This document shows, in pieces, positions 16,801-24,986 of a DNA stretch of 64,000 nt. A model generated the notes under the pieces. It was not told where the DNA came from and searched no databases. It saw only the letters and a program-made list of their open reading frames with translations. The stretch covers positions 56,390-120,389 of the forward strand of contig NZ_JALPRX010000007.1 of NCBI RefSeq assembly GCF_023223525.1. Reading direction: 5' to 3'. Numbering within the stretch: the stretch's first letter is position 1; each line of letters opens with the position of its first letter. A program made the translations under genes and the position numbers. Source of the stretch: Roseomonas acroporae (GTDB taxonomy: Bacteria > Pseudomonadota > Alphaproteobacteria > Acetobacterales > Acetobacteraceae).

Positions 16801-17547
16801 ATGCCTTCCTTGTCCCGCCTGCACGGCTTCCTGCTCACCGGCGCGGCAGCGGCGAGCCTCGCCGGCTGCGCGCCCTACAAGACGGGGCAGCCCGTGCCCG
16901 CCGGCACGGTCCTCGCGACGCCGGCCTATGGCTACGCGGCGCCCGTCTACCCGGCCTATCCCTATGCCACCTACTACCCGTACGGCTACGCCTACGGCGC
17001 CTATGCCAGTCCCTACTACGCGGGCTACGGCAGCAGCTGGTACGGCGGTGGCTGGCCCTACGGCTCGCCCTATTACTGGCCCGGCGTCAGCGTCGGCATC
17101 GGCCTCGCCTATACGCCCTGGTACTATGGCGGATGGCGTTACGGCGGCGGCTGGTACGGCTCCCCCGGCTACCGCTGGGGCGGCTACTACGGCGGCCGCT
17201 ATGCCGGCGGCTGGCGCGCCAGCCCGCCGCCACCGGCCGGCGGGCGCCCGGGCGGGCCGGGCTTCGCGGGGCCGGCGCGCCCGGGTGGTGCCGGGCTGGG
17301 CGGCGGCGGGCCGCCGGCGAGCTTCGCCGGCGGGCGGGCGGGGATCTTCCAGGGAGGGCTGGGCCCGGCGGGCACCGGCTCCGGCCTGGGCAGCGCCGGG
17401 CTGGGCAATTCGGGCCTCGGCACCCCCGGCCTCGCCGGCCGGCCCGGCGGCCCCACGGGGGTCTTCGGGGGCCGGTTCGGCGGCTACTACGGCGGCGCCT
17501 ACGGGGGGGCCATGGGCGCGCGCGGCGGCGGTGGCCGGCGGCGCTGA
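16801..17547 (+). CDS. Tyr/Gly-rich putative lipoprotein
   Basis: The 248-residue product begins with a lipoprotein signal ending SLAGC (Cys about residue 21), so it should be lipidated and outer-membrane bound. Residues 35-140 are rich in Tyr, Gly, Trp, Pro and Ala (YPAYPYATYYPYGYAYGAYA), then Gly/Pro/Ala-rich sequence follows to a basic GGGGRRR end. It resembles the many alphaproteobacterial low-complexity surface lipoproteins of unknown role. GGAG precedes the ATG. No enzymatic motif is visible; a structural or surface-coat role is only a guess. Confidence 0.7.
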   Translation: MPSLSRLHGFLLTGAAAASLAGCAPYKTGQPVPAGTVLATPAYGYAAPVYPAYPYATYYPYGYAYGAYASPYYAGYGSSWYGGGWPYGSPYYWPGVSVGIGLAYTPWYYGGWRYGGGWYGSPGYRWGGYYGGRYAGGWRASPPPPAGGRPGGPGFAGPARPGGAGLGGGGPPASFAGGRAGIFQGGLGPAGTGSGLGSAGLGNSGLGTPGLAGRPGGPTGVFGGRFGGYYGGAYGGAMGARGGGGRRR

Positions 17548-17575
17548 GCAACGGCCCGCGGAAGGAGGCGCCCGT

Positions 17576-18433
17576 TCAGATCGCCTGCCGCCAGGGCTCC
17601 GGGTACAGCCGGTAGCCCCCGCCCTCGCGCGCCAGATGCGCCCAGGCCGGGAAGTGCAGGTGCATGCCGGCGACGAGCAGCCCGTCCGTCGCCACCATGT
17701 CGAACACCCGTCGCCGCGTCGCCGCCGCCTGCGCCGGGTCGACGTCGAACTGCATCGTCACCTCGGGGCGCGGCACCTGCACCTCCGGCAGGTGCACGAT
17801 GTCGCCCCAGATCAGCGCGCTCTCCCCGCCATCCGAGACGCGGTAGCCGGTATGGCCAGGCGTGTGGCCCGGCAGCGGCACGGCCTCCAGGCCGGGGAAC
17901 ACCTCGCCCTCGCGGAACAGGCGCAGCCGGCCGCGATAGGGCGCGATCTGCTCCCGCGCCTTGTCGGCATAGGCGACGCCCTTCGCGGCCGCGTCCTCCC
18001 AGTAGGCCAGCTCCGACTCGTGCAGCGCCAGCTCGGCATTGGGGAAGATCGCCCGCCCCTCGGCATCGGCGAGGCCGTTCGAGTGGTCGGGGTGGATGTG
18101 GGTCAGCAGCACCAGGTCGATCTCGCCCGGCGCCACGCCGGCCGCCGCCAGGTTCTCCGGCAGCTTCCCCACCGCCGCCTGCATGTCCGGGCCGCAGCCC
18201 GTGTCGATCAGCGCGGTGCGGCCGCCGGCGCGGACCAGGAAGGTGTTGATCGCGGTCTGGCGCGGCACCGGCCGGAAGGCGGCGCGCAGCATCGCCGAGG
18301 ACTCGTCCTGCGTGATGTTCTGCAGCACGGCCATGGAGCCGGTCAGCACGCCGTCGCTGACCACGGTGACGGCGACCTCGCCCACGCGCCGGTGGTGGAT
18401 CGCCGGCACCTGCCGCTCGGGAATCCCGCTCAT
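17576..18433 (-). CDS. MBL-fold metallohydrolase
   Basis: The 285-residue product has the metallo-beta-lactamase motif THIHPDH (His112, His114, Asp116, His117), a later GHTPGHTG and GDIVH, and a C-terminal GMHLHFPAWAHL typical of the subgroup that includes N-acyl homoserine lactonases and other lactone or ester hydrolases. It binds two metal ions. It is the last gene of the minus-strand operon that begins with the ABC importer, so it probably hydrolyses an intermediate of the imported compound. The substrate is not known. Confidence 0.88.
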   Translation of the reverse strand: MSGIPERQVPAIHHRRVGEVAVTVVSDGVLTGSMAVLQNITQDESSAMLRAAFRPVPRQTAINTFLVRAGGRTALIDTGCGPDMQAAVGKLPENLAAAGVAPGEIDLVLLTHIHPDHSNGLADAEGRAIFPNAELALHESELAYWEDAAAKGVAYADKAREQIAPYRGRLRLFREGEVFPGLEAVPLPGHTPGHTGYRVSDGGESALIWGDIVHLPEVQVPRPEVTMQFDVDPAQAAATRRRVFDMVATDGLLVAGMHLHFPAWAHLAREGGGYRLYPEPWRQAI

Positions 18434-18446
18434 CGGAACCCCCCGC

Positions 18447-18722
18447 TCAGATCGCGGAGGGGTGGCGCGCCAGCGGCGTCACCTCGATGTCCATGTAGGG
18501 GAACAGCGGCAGCGAGGAGAGCATCGCGTGCAGCTCGTCCGCGTCCGCCGCCTCGATGATCGAGATGTTGGCGTAGCGCCCGGCGACGCGCCAGATGTGC
18601 GGCCACTTGCCCTTGCGCATCAGGTCCTGCGCGTAGGCCTTCTCGCGCGCCTTGATGTCGTCCGCCTCGGCCTTCGGCATGTCGGGCGGCAGGCGCACTT
18701 CCATGGCGCAGTGGAACAGCAT
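18447..18722 (-). CDS. Muconolactone delta-isomerase-like protein
   Basis: The 91-residue product is the usual size for muconolactone isomerase (CatC), and the sequence fits: MLFHCAMEVRLPPDMP, RKGKWPHIWRVAGRYANISI and DELHAMLSSLPLFPYMDIEVTPLARHPS. CatC converts muconolactone to 3-oxoadipate enol-lactone in the catechol branch of the 3-oxoadipate pathway. Neither catA nor catB is adjacent, so the enzyme may act on a related lactone. GAGGAG precedes the start. It lies 13 bases upstream of the MBL gene. Confidence 0.88.
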   Translation of the reverse strand: MLFHCAMEVRLPPDMPKAEADDIKAREKAYAQDLMRKGKWPHIWRVAGRYANISIIEAADADELHAMLSSLPLFPYMDIEVTPLARHPSAI

Positions 18723-18745
18723 GGCGTGTCTCCTCGGTGGGGGGC

Positions 18746-19213
18746 TCAGGCCGGAGACGGTCCCGGCCGCGGCACGCGGCCGCCGGTCCAGCCCTCGCTG
18801 AGCGGCGAGAGGTAGTAGAAGGTGATCCGGCGCGAGCGGAAGCGCCAGCCCCCCGCCGTGCGCACCATCACGTCGTCGTAGTGGCCGGCCGAGACGTAGG
18901 AGACCCCCTGCGTGACGGAGAGGTACTCCATCGAGATCCGCCCCGTCGCCGTGTCGCCCGCGATCTCCACCGTGCCGTTGGTGCAGAAGTGCCAGAACTG
19001 CTCGGCGAGCGCCGGCACGCGGCGGCTGAAGAATTCCATCAGCGCGGCATGGCCGGTCACGGCCTCCAGCCCGGTGAAGCTGCCATCCTCGGTGAAGAGG
19101 TCGACGAACGCATCCCAGCGCCGGTCGTCCAGCAGGTGGCAGTAGCGGGCGCGCAGCTGGCCGATTTCCAGCTCGTCCTCGATGCGGCGGATCCGCGCTT
19201 CCAGGTCCGCCAT
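18746..19213 (-). CDS. SnoaL-like / NTF2-fold nuclear transport factor 2 family protein
   Basis: The 155-residue product has the layout of SnoaL-like polyketide cyclase or ring-hydroxylating dioxygenase small-subunit folds: LEARIRRIEDELEIGQLRARYCHLLDDRRWDAFVDLFTEDGSF, then TGRISMEYLSV, SAGHYDDVMVRTAGGWRFRSRRI. These proteins act as isomerases, dehydratases or lyases on ring compounds. The ATG overlaps the livF stop (ATGA). The place within the operon suggests a catabolic step on the imported substrate. Confidence 0.85.
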   Translation of the reverse strand: MADLEARIRRIEDELEIGQLRARYCHLLDDRRWDAFVDLFTEDGSFTGLEAVTGHAALMEFFSRRVPALAEQFWHFCTNGTVEIAGDTATGRISMEYLSVTQGVSYVSAGHYDDVMVRTAGGWRFRSRRITFYYLSPLSEGWTGGRVPRPGPSPA

Positions 19214-19968
19214 CAGAACATCTCCATCAGCTTCGCGTGGTCGGCGAGGTCCGCCGGCACGCCGCGGAAGATCACCTGCCCCGACTTCATCACCACCACG
19301 CGGTCCGAGACGGCGAAGGCCTCGCCCACGTTCTGCTCCACCAGCAGCACCGACATGCCGAGTCGCTGCTGCAATTCGCGGATCGGCGCCAGCAGGTCCT
19401 GGAAGGTCTTGGGCGCGAGGCCGATCGAGGGCTCGTCGAGCAGCAGGATGGAGGGGCGCGAGAGCAGCGCGCGGCCGATCGAGACCATCTGCTGCTGCCC
19501 GCCCGAGAGCGTGCCGGCGCGCCGAGTCCAGAACTCCCGGATGCGCGGCAGCACGGTCAGCACCTCCTCGGTGCGCGCCTCCGCCTCCGCGCCGGCCAGC
19601 CGCGCCGACCACAGAGCGAGGGCGAAATTCTCCCGTACCGCCAGCCCCGGGAACACGCCGCGCCCCTCCGGCACGTAGGCCACGCCCTCGCGCGCCATCA
19701 GCTCCGGGCGCGGCCGCACCGGCGCGCCGCGCAGCAGGATGGTGCCGGCGCTCGGCTGGTGCAGGCCGAAGAGCAGCTTCATCAGCGTGGACTTGCCGGC
19801 GCCGTTGTGCCCGACGAGGCACAGCACCTCGCCCTGCGGCAGCGCGATGTCGAGCCCCGAGAGCACCTCGCGCCCGCCATAGCCGGAGACCAGCCCGCGC
19901 GTCTCCAGCGCCGGCGGCGGCGCTGTGGGGGAGGGGGCCTGGCGGGGTTCGGCGATGGTGGCGCTCAT
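19213..19968 (-). CDS. livF: Branched-chain-type ABC transporter ATP-binding protein LivF
   Basis: The 251-residue ATPase has Walker A GHNGAGKST, Q-loop followed by GVAYVPEGRGVFP (a LivF hallmark), signature LSGGQQQM and Walker B ILLLDEPSIGL. An N-terminal Pro/Ala extension of about 20 residues precedes LETRGLVSGYGG. It overlaps livG by four bases. With LivG it would power a HAAT-family importer for amino acids, aromatic acids, amides or urea. Confidence 0.94.
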   Translation of the reverse strand: MSATIAEPRQAPSPTAPPPALETRGLVSGYGGREVLSGLDIALPQGEVLCLVGHNGAGKSTLMKLLFGLHQPSAGTILLRGAPVRPRPELMAREGVAYVPEGRGVFPGLAVRENFALALWSARLAGAEAEARTEEVLTVLPRIREFWTRRAGTLSGGQQQMVSIGRALLSRPSILLLDEPSIGLAPKTFQDLLAPIRELQQRLGMSVLLVEQNVGEAFAVSDRVVVMKSGQVIFRGVPADLADHAKLMEMF

Positions 19969-20711
19969 GGGCGTCGCTCCCCGAAGTAGATGGCGATCAG
20001 CTCGGGATCGCGCAGGATCGCCGCCGGCTCGCCCTCGGCCAGCTTGGCGCCGCGGTCGAGGAAGGCGATGCGGTCGGCGAGCTCGGTCACGATGTCGAGG
20101 TTGTGCTCGATCAGGCAGACCGTGACGCCCGCCGCCACCGCCTCGCGCACCAGCGCCACGAAGCGGTTGCGCGAGTTGAGGTCGAGCCCCGAGGCCGGCT
20201 CGTCCAGCAGCCAGATGCGCGCCCCCGTCGCCAGGATGCGCGCGACGGAGAGGAACTTCGTCTCGGCGTAGGAGAGGTCCACCGCCCGCGCCTTCGCCAG
20301 GTGCGAAAGGCCGGTGCGCTCCAGCGCCGATTCCACCGCCGCCTCCCGCGCCCGCCGCGCCGCGCCGCCGCCCGGCTGCCAGAACCAGGCGCCGTGCTCG
20401 ATCGCCGCCAGCACGTTGTCGCGCACCGTCATGCGGCCGAACAGGCGCAGGTCCTGGAAGGAGCGGGCGACGCCGAGCCGCGCGATCTCGTGCGGCCGGC
20501 GCCCCGTCACCGCCGCGCCGGCCACGGTCACCGTGCCGGAATCGGGCACGATGTTGCCGGTGATGAGGTTGAACAGCGTCGTCTTGCCGGCGCCGTTCGG
20601 CCCGACCAGCGCCGTGGTCACGCCCTCCTGCAGGTCGAGGTCCACCTTCTGCACCGCGGCGAGGCCGCCGAAGTGCTTCTCCAGCCCGCGGACGGAAAGC
20701 AGGCCCTGCAT
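19965..20711 (-). CDS. livG: Branched-chain-type ABC transporter ATP-binding protein LivG
   Basis: The 248-residue ATPase has Walker A GPNGAGKTT, the LivG feature ARLGVARSFQDLRLFGRMTV, signature-region LSYAETKFL (a divergent form of LSGGQ), and Walker B IWLLDEPASGLD. The unusual signature loop is seen in several LivG proteins. It overlaps both livM and livF by short ATGA junctions. Confidence 0.93.
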   Translation of the reverse strand: MQGLLSVRGLEKHFGGLAAVQKVDLDLQEGVTTALVGPNGAGKTTLFNLITGNIVPDSGTVTVAGAAVTGRRPHEIARLGVARSFQDLRLFGRMTVRDNVLAAIEHGAWFWQPGGGAARRAREAAVESALERTGLSHLAKARAVDLSYAETKFLSVARILATGARIWLLDEPASGLDLNSRNRFVALVREAVAAGVTVCLIEHNLDIVTELADRIAFLDRGAKLAEGEPAAILRDPELIAIYFGERRP

Positions 20712-21589
20712 CAGCGTCGCCCCGTGGAGAGGCCGGCGATGCCGGCGGGGCGGAAGATCATCAGCAGGGTCATGGCCAGCCCGTAGATGAATTGCTGCAC
20801 CGCGCCGATCTCGGTCGGCGGGATGAAGGTGAGGAAGGAGAGCCCGGCCGGCAGCAGCAGGAGCAGCAGCACGCCGATCAGCGGCCCGGCCAGCGTCGCC
20901 GTGCCGCCGATGATCACCATCGCCATCACCAGCACCGACTGCTCCAGCGTGAAGCTCTCGACGTTGACGAAGGCCATGTAGAAGGCGAACAGCGCCCCCG
21001 CCACGCCGGCCAGCGCGCAGCCCAGCCCGACGGCCAGCGTCTTGATGCGCGGCACGTCCTTGCCGAAGGCCTTGGCGGCGCTCTCGCTGTCGCGGATCGC
21101 CATCAGCGAGCGGCCGAAGGAGCCGCGCATCAGCACCCGGATGCCGAGCAGCACCAGCGCCAGCACGGCGAGGCAGACCAGCAGGAAGGCGCCCGGGTCG
21201 CCGATGTTGAGCCCGAACAGCGTCGCCGGCGGGATGCCGACCAGCCCGCCATGCCCGCCGGTGACGGCGTGCGCCTCGGAGAACACCGTGATCGCCACCA
21301 TCTGCAGCCCGAGGCTCGCCACCACGAAGTACTCGCCGCGCACCCGCAGCGCCGGCAGGGCGAGGCAGAGCGAGAGCAGCCCGGCCACGGCGGCGGCGGC
21401 GAGGCAGGCCAGCAGCACGTCCGGCACCAGCAGCATGGCGATCTGCGCCCCGGCATAGGCGCCGAGGCCGAAGAACACCGCATGCGCCATGCTGAAGATG
21501 CCGGCATAGCCGATCAGCAGGTTCAGGCTCGCCGCCAGGATGCCGAACACCGTGGCGAGGGTGGCGAGGTTGAGGAGGTAGGCGATCAT
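20711..21589 (-). CDS. livM: Branched-chain-type ABC transporter permease LivM
   Basis: The 292-residue protein is hydrophobic throughout with about eight to ten membrane segments. LLIGYAGIFSMAHAVFFGLGAYA and the cytoplasmic loop LMRGSFGRSLMAIRDSESAAKAFG are characteristic of LivM. The start at 21589 overlaps the livH stop (ATGA). The same frame stays open far upstream because of GC content, but homology ends at MIAYLLNL. Confidence 0.93.
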   Translation of the reverse strand: MIAYLLNLATLATVFGILAASLNLLIGYAGIFSMAHAVFFGLGAYAGAQIAMLLVPDVLLACLAAAAVAGLLSLCLALPALRVRGEYFVVASLGLQMVAITVFSEAHAVTGGHGGLVGIPPATLFGLNIGDPGAFLLVCLAVLALVLLGIRVLMRGSFGRSLMAIRDSESAAKAFGKDVPRIKTLAVGLGCALAGVAGALFAFYMAFVNVESFTLEQSVLVMAMVIIGGTATLAGPLIGVLLLLLLPAGLSFLTFIPPTEIGAVQQFIYGLAMTLLMIFRPAGIAGLSTGRR

Positions 21590-22455
21590 CGCGCGACGGC
21601 CCGGCCGAACAGCCCGCTGGGGCGGAAGAGGATGAAGGCGAACAGCACCACGAAGCCGGCGGCGCTGCTCCACTGCGTGTCGAGCACCGAGACGACGAGG
21701 TTCTCCACCACGCCGAGCAGCAGCCCGGCCAGCGCCGCGCCGCGCAGGCTGCCGATGCCGCCCACCACCGAGGCGGCGAGGCTGACCAGCATCACCTGCG
21801 CCGAGATGGAGGGCTGCAGCCCGGTGGTGATCGCCGTCAGCACCGCCCCCGGCACGGCCAGCGCCGAGCCGAGGCCGAAGGCGATCATCGAGAGCCGCCG
21901 CGCCGAAAGCCCGTAGGCGCGCAGCAGCTCCGGGTTCTCCGACAGCGCGCGCAGCCCGATGCCGAGCCGCGTGCGCTCCAGGAACAGCGTCACCGCCGCG
22001 AACAGCACCAGCGCCGCCGCGACCGCCACCCAGAACACCTCGGCGACGTAGAGGCCGGGCAGGAGCTGGTGCGCGCGGGTCAGCGGCGTGGAGACGGCGG
22101 CGAAGCTGCGGCCGAAGCCGATCTCGATCAGGCTCTGCACCATGATGGTGACGCCGAAGGCGGCGACGAACACGGTGAAGAAGGAGCCCTCGTGCCGCTG
22201 GATCGGCCGGTACACGAACCGGTCCATCGCCAGCCCGAAGGCGACGGCCAGCACCAGCGCGCCGAGGCAGGCGAGCGGCCAGCCGAAGCCGCCGTTCACC
22301 AGCCCGACGAAGGCGTAGCCCGCCAGCGCGAAGGTCGCCCCGTGCGCGACGTGGAAGATGCGCGTCGCGCCGAAGATCAGCGCGAAGCCGGCGGCGGTCA
22401 GCGCGTAGATCGCCCCCGTCTGGATGCCGCTGACGAGAAGCTGGAGGATCAGCAT
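21586..22455 (-). CDS. livH: Branched-chain-type ABC transporter permease LivH
   Basis: The 289-residue permease starts MLILQLLVSGIQTGAIYALTAAGFALIFGATRIFHVAHGATFALAGY, the standard LivH opening, and carries RTRLGIGLRALSENPELLRAYGL in the cytoplasmic loop. It begins six bases after the binding-protein stop. Confidence 0.94.
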   Translation of the reverse strand: MLILQLLVSGIQTGAIYALTAAGFALIFGATRIFHVAHGATFALAGYAFVGLVNGGFGWPLACLGALVLAVAFGLAMDRFVYRPIQRHEGSFFTVFVAAFGVTIMVQSLIEIGFGRSFAAVSTPLTRAHQLLPGLYVAEVFWVAVAAALVLFAAVTLFLERTRLGIGLRALSENPELLRAYGLSARRLSMIAFGLGSALAVPGAVLTAITTGLQPSISAQVMLVSLAASVVGGIGSLRGAALAGLLLGVVENLVVSVLDTQWSSAAGFVVLFAFILFRPSGLFGRAVAR

Positions 22456-22461
22456 GGCGGT

Positions 22462-23595
22462 TCAGGACAGCCGGACGTACTGGCCGCCCTGCAGCTTGTT
22501 CACCTCGATCGGCATGGTGACGCAGCCCTGGTCGTCGAAGCTCGCCTTGCCGCCGACGAAGGCGAATTCGCGCACGCGCAGCAGCTCGGCGCGCAGGCCG
22601 TCGCCGTCCACCGGCCTGTTCTGCTTCTCCAGACCCTGCGCCAGCAGCGCGAAGAGTCGCGTGCCGTTGTAGTAGTTCTGGTGGTAGGAGCCGGGATCGC
22701 CGCCGTGCTTCGCGCGCCAGTCGGTGACGAAGCGCTTCGTCACCGGGTCGTCCGACGACCAGTCCGCCGCCTGCCGGGTGAAGACCAGCCCCTCCGCCTC
22801 CGGCAGCGCCGCCACCGAGGCGAGGGTGGCGCCGGAATAGGTCAGCAATTGCTGGCTCACGCCGTTGTCGCGAAGCTGCTTGATGATCTGCGACTGCTGC
22901 GCGCCGTAGCTCGCGAAGTACACCGCATCCGCCCCGGCGTCGCGCACCTTCGCGGCCACGGCGGCGAATTGCTGCGAGCCCGGCGGCACGCTGAAGGTGC
23001 CGACGAGGCTGGCACCGACTTCCGGCAGGCCGCGCCGCAGCTCGGCCAGGATGGCGTTGCCGAACGGGTCGTCCACGTAGATCAGCGCGATCTTCTTCAG
23101 CCCGCTGCGCCCGAGCCAGGGCAGCAGCGCCCGCACCTCCAGGTTCACCAGCGGGATGACGTTCCAGAAATAGGGCGAGAGCCCCGCGAGGTCCGGCCCG
23201 ACGCCGCCGCCGTTCACCATCGGCACCTTCGCGCGCGCCGCGATCGGCGCCGCCGCCTTGGAGACGCCGGTGAAGCCGACCAGCACGTAGTTCGCGCGGT
23301 CCACGCTGGCGAGCTTGGTCATGCCGGTGGCGCCGCCCTGCGGCGTGCCCTGGCTGTCCTGCGCGCGCAGCTCGACGGGGCGGCCGAGCATGCGGTCGGC
23401 GGCGATGTGGTCGAGCGCCATCTGCACGCCGGCGGTGAACACGCCGCCGTATTCGGCGTTCGGCCCGGCCATCGGGAACAGCGTGCCGACCACGTAGGGC
23501 TGGCCCTGCTGGGCGCGCGCGAGGCGCGGCGCGGCCAGGGGGACGGCCACGGGTGCGGCCATCGCGGCCGCGAGGGTTTGGCGGCGGGTCAGCAT
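22462..23595 (-). CDS. ABC transporter substrate-binding protein, LivK type
   Basis: The 377-residue periplasmic protein is first in the operon. A signal peptide with twin arginines (MLTRRQTLAAAMAAP, cleavage near ARA-QQG) precedes a Leu/Ile/Val-binding fold: VVGTLFPMAGPNAEYGGVFTAGVQMALDHI, VVNGGGVGPDL and KKIALIYVDDPFGNAI. Binding proteins of this family also take aromatic acids, amides and urea, so the name does not fix the ligand; the neighbouring enzymes hint at a ring compound or lactone. GGAAG precedes the start. A longer frame to 23691 is not supported. Confidence 0.9.
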   Translation of the reverse strand: MLTRRQTLAAAMAAPVAVPLAAPRLARAQQGQPYVVGTLFPMAGPNAEYGGVFTAGVQMALDHIAADRMLGRPVELRAQDSQGTPQGGATGMTKLASVDRANYVLVGFTGVSKAAAPIAARAKVPMVNGGGVGPDLAGLSPYFWNVIPLVNLEVRALLPWLGRSGLKKIALIYVDDPFGNAILAELRRGLPEVGASLVGTFSVPPGSQQFAAVAAKVRDAGADAVYFASYGAQQSQIIKQLRDNGVSQQLLTYSGATLASVAALPEAEGLVFTRQAADWSSDDPVTKRFVTDWRAKHGGDPGSYHQNYYNGTRLFALLAQGLEKQNRPVDGDGLRAELLRVREFAFVGGKASFDDQGCVTMPIEVNKLQGGQYVRLS

Positions 23596-23849
23596 TCTCG
23601 AACTTCCTTCCCCAGTCGGCACGTCGTTCGGCGGTTCCGGCGGGCGCGGGCAGCGTGACGTCCGAATCCCATGGCGAACCCATGACGACATCCCCGCCTT
23701 CGCCGGCGGGGCATCGTCTCAGGCCTGGTGGTCGGATCCGATCGGCTCGGACATGCCACGCTCCTCCGTCGCCCTGTGCGGGCGCTCCGGTCGCCGATCC
23801 CGCACGAAGCCGGGAGAAGGGCGCCGAAGCCTTGCTTCCGTCCGCTTGC

Positions 23850-23863
23850 CGGACATTTGTCCG
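23850..23863. promoter_or_regulatory. Candidate IclR operator, CGGACA-TT-TGTCCG
   Basis: A perfect 6-bp-arm palindrome with a two-base centre lies between the divergent importer operon and the IclR gene, in a locally AT-richer patch. IclR-family regulators bind short palindromes of this size in such intergenic regions. Binding is inferred. Confidence 0.45.
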
Positions 23864-23974
23864 CAGATTACGCATGTCGGTGGCTGCGCCGTCAAGCCGG
23901 CCGTGCCATGCTGCGGCGACGGTTCGCCGGAAACGAGAAGGCGGCAACGCCGTACGGGGGGGAGAATTCCATGC

Positions 23975-24850
23975 ATGCCCAGGTCGATCCTCGCCGCTGA
24001 GGCGGCACCGCCGGCGCGGCCCGTCCGGCGGGCTCCCGAGGACGGCATCCAGGCGCCCGGCCACGCCGCCGGGGCCGAAGGCGGCGCGCTGCGCGGTGCC
24101 GACTTCGTGGTGGCGCTGGAGCGCGGCCTCGCCGTGCTCCAGGCCTTCGGCCTTGGCCGGGAGCGGCTGACCCTCTCGGCGGTGGCGGCCGCCACCGGCC
24201 TCAGCCGCGGCACGGCGCGCCGCTTCCTGCTGACCCTGGCCGAACTCGGCTTCCTCGCCACCGACGGCAAGCTGTTCTGGCCGACGCCGCGCGTGCTGAA
24301 CCTCAGCAGCGCCTACCTCAACGCCTATGGGCGCGGCGAGCTGGCGTCGCGCGTCATCGGCCGGGTGGTCGGGGCGCTCGGCGAATCCTGCTCCATGGCG
24401 GTGCTGGACGGGCCGGACATCCTCTACGTCGCGCGCCACGAGATGCGCCGTGTCTTCTCCGCGCGCATCGAGGTCGGCACGCGCCTGCCCGCGCACTGCT
24501 CCGCCATGGGCCGCGTCCTGCTCGCCGGCCTCGACGATGCGCGGATCGAGGAATGGCTCGCGCAGTACCCGCGCACCGCCTGGACCGAGCGCACCGTCAC
24601 CGACCACGCGGCGCTGCGCGAGCGCATCCTGGAGGCACGCCGCCAGGGCTACGCGCTGATCGACGGCGAGATCCAGCTCGGCCACCGCTCCATCGCCGTG
24701 CCCGTCGCCGACCGGCAGGGCCGCACCGTGGCCGCGCTCAACATCGGCACCGCCAGCGGGCGCGCCACGCTCGACCGGATGCGCCGCGCGTTCCTGCCGG
24801 TGCTGCGCGACGCGGCGCGCGAGATCGCCGCGCTGGTGCCGCACTGGTAG
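23975..24850 (+). CDS. IclR-family transcriptional regulator, PcaR/PobR type
   Basis: The 291-residue product has an N-terminal winged helix ([48 protein letters not shown]) and a C-terminal effector domain ([58 protein letters not shown]). This type regulates protocatechuate, 4-hydroxybenzoate and 3-oxoadipate catabolism. It is divergent from the importer/isomerase/hydrolase operon and is its probable regulator. The start is uncertain: an out-of-frame ATG four bases upstream is better spaced from GGAG. The frame also continues upstream to 23753 without support. Confidence 0.9.
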   Translation: MPRSILAAEAAPPARPVRRAPEDGIQAPGHAAGAEGGALRGADFVVALERGLAVLQAFGLGRERLTLSAVAAATGLSRGTARRFLLTLAELGFLATDGKLFWPTPRVLNLSSAYLNAYGRGELASRVIGRVVGALGESCSMAVLDGPDILYVARHEMRRVFSARIEVGTRLPAHCSAMGRVLLAGLDDARIEEWLAQYPRTAWTERTVTDHAALRERILEARRQGYALIDGEIQLGHRSIAVPVADRQGRTVAALNIGTASGRATLDRMRRAFLPVLRDAAREIAALVPHW

Positions 24851-24863
24851 AGAAATCGGGGGT

Positions 24864-24960
24864 TCCAAAGGGGGCCTCGCCCCTTTGCGGGATGGGGGCC
24901 GAGGGAAAGACGGGGAAGGGCGGCGCCCTTCCCGGCGGGGTCCGGGGTAGTGCCCCGGCT
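24864..24960. repeat. GC-hairpin array (family E), three hairpins
   Basis: Three hairpins follow one another: CAAAGGGG...CCCCTTTG near 24866-24887, GGGAAGGGC-GGC-GCCCTTCCC at 24913-24933 and CCGGGG-N5-CCCCGG at 24942-24958. They lie between the convergent IclR and edd genes, where they could act as a two-way terminator. Confidence 0.75.
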
Positions 24961-24986
24961 GCGTCAACGCACGCGCCGACCGGCCT

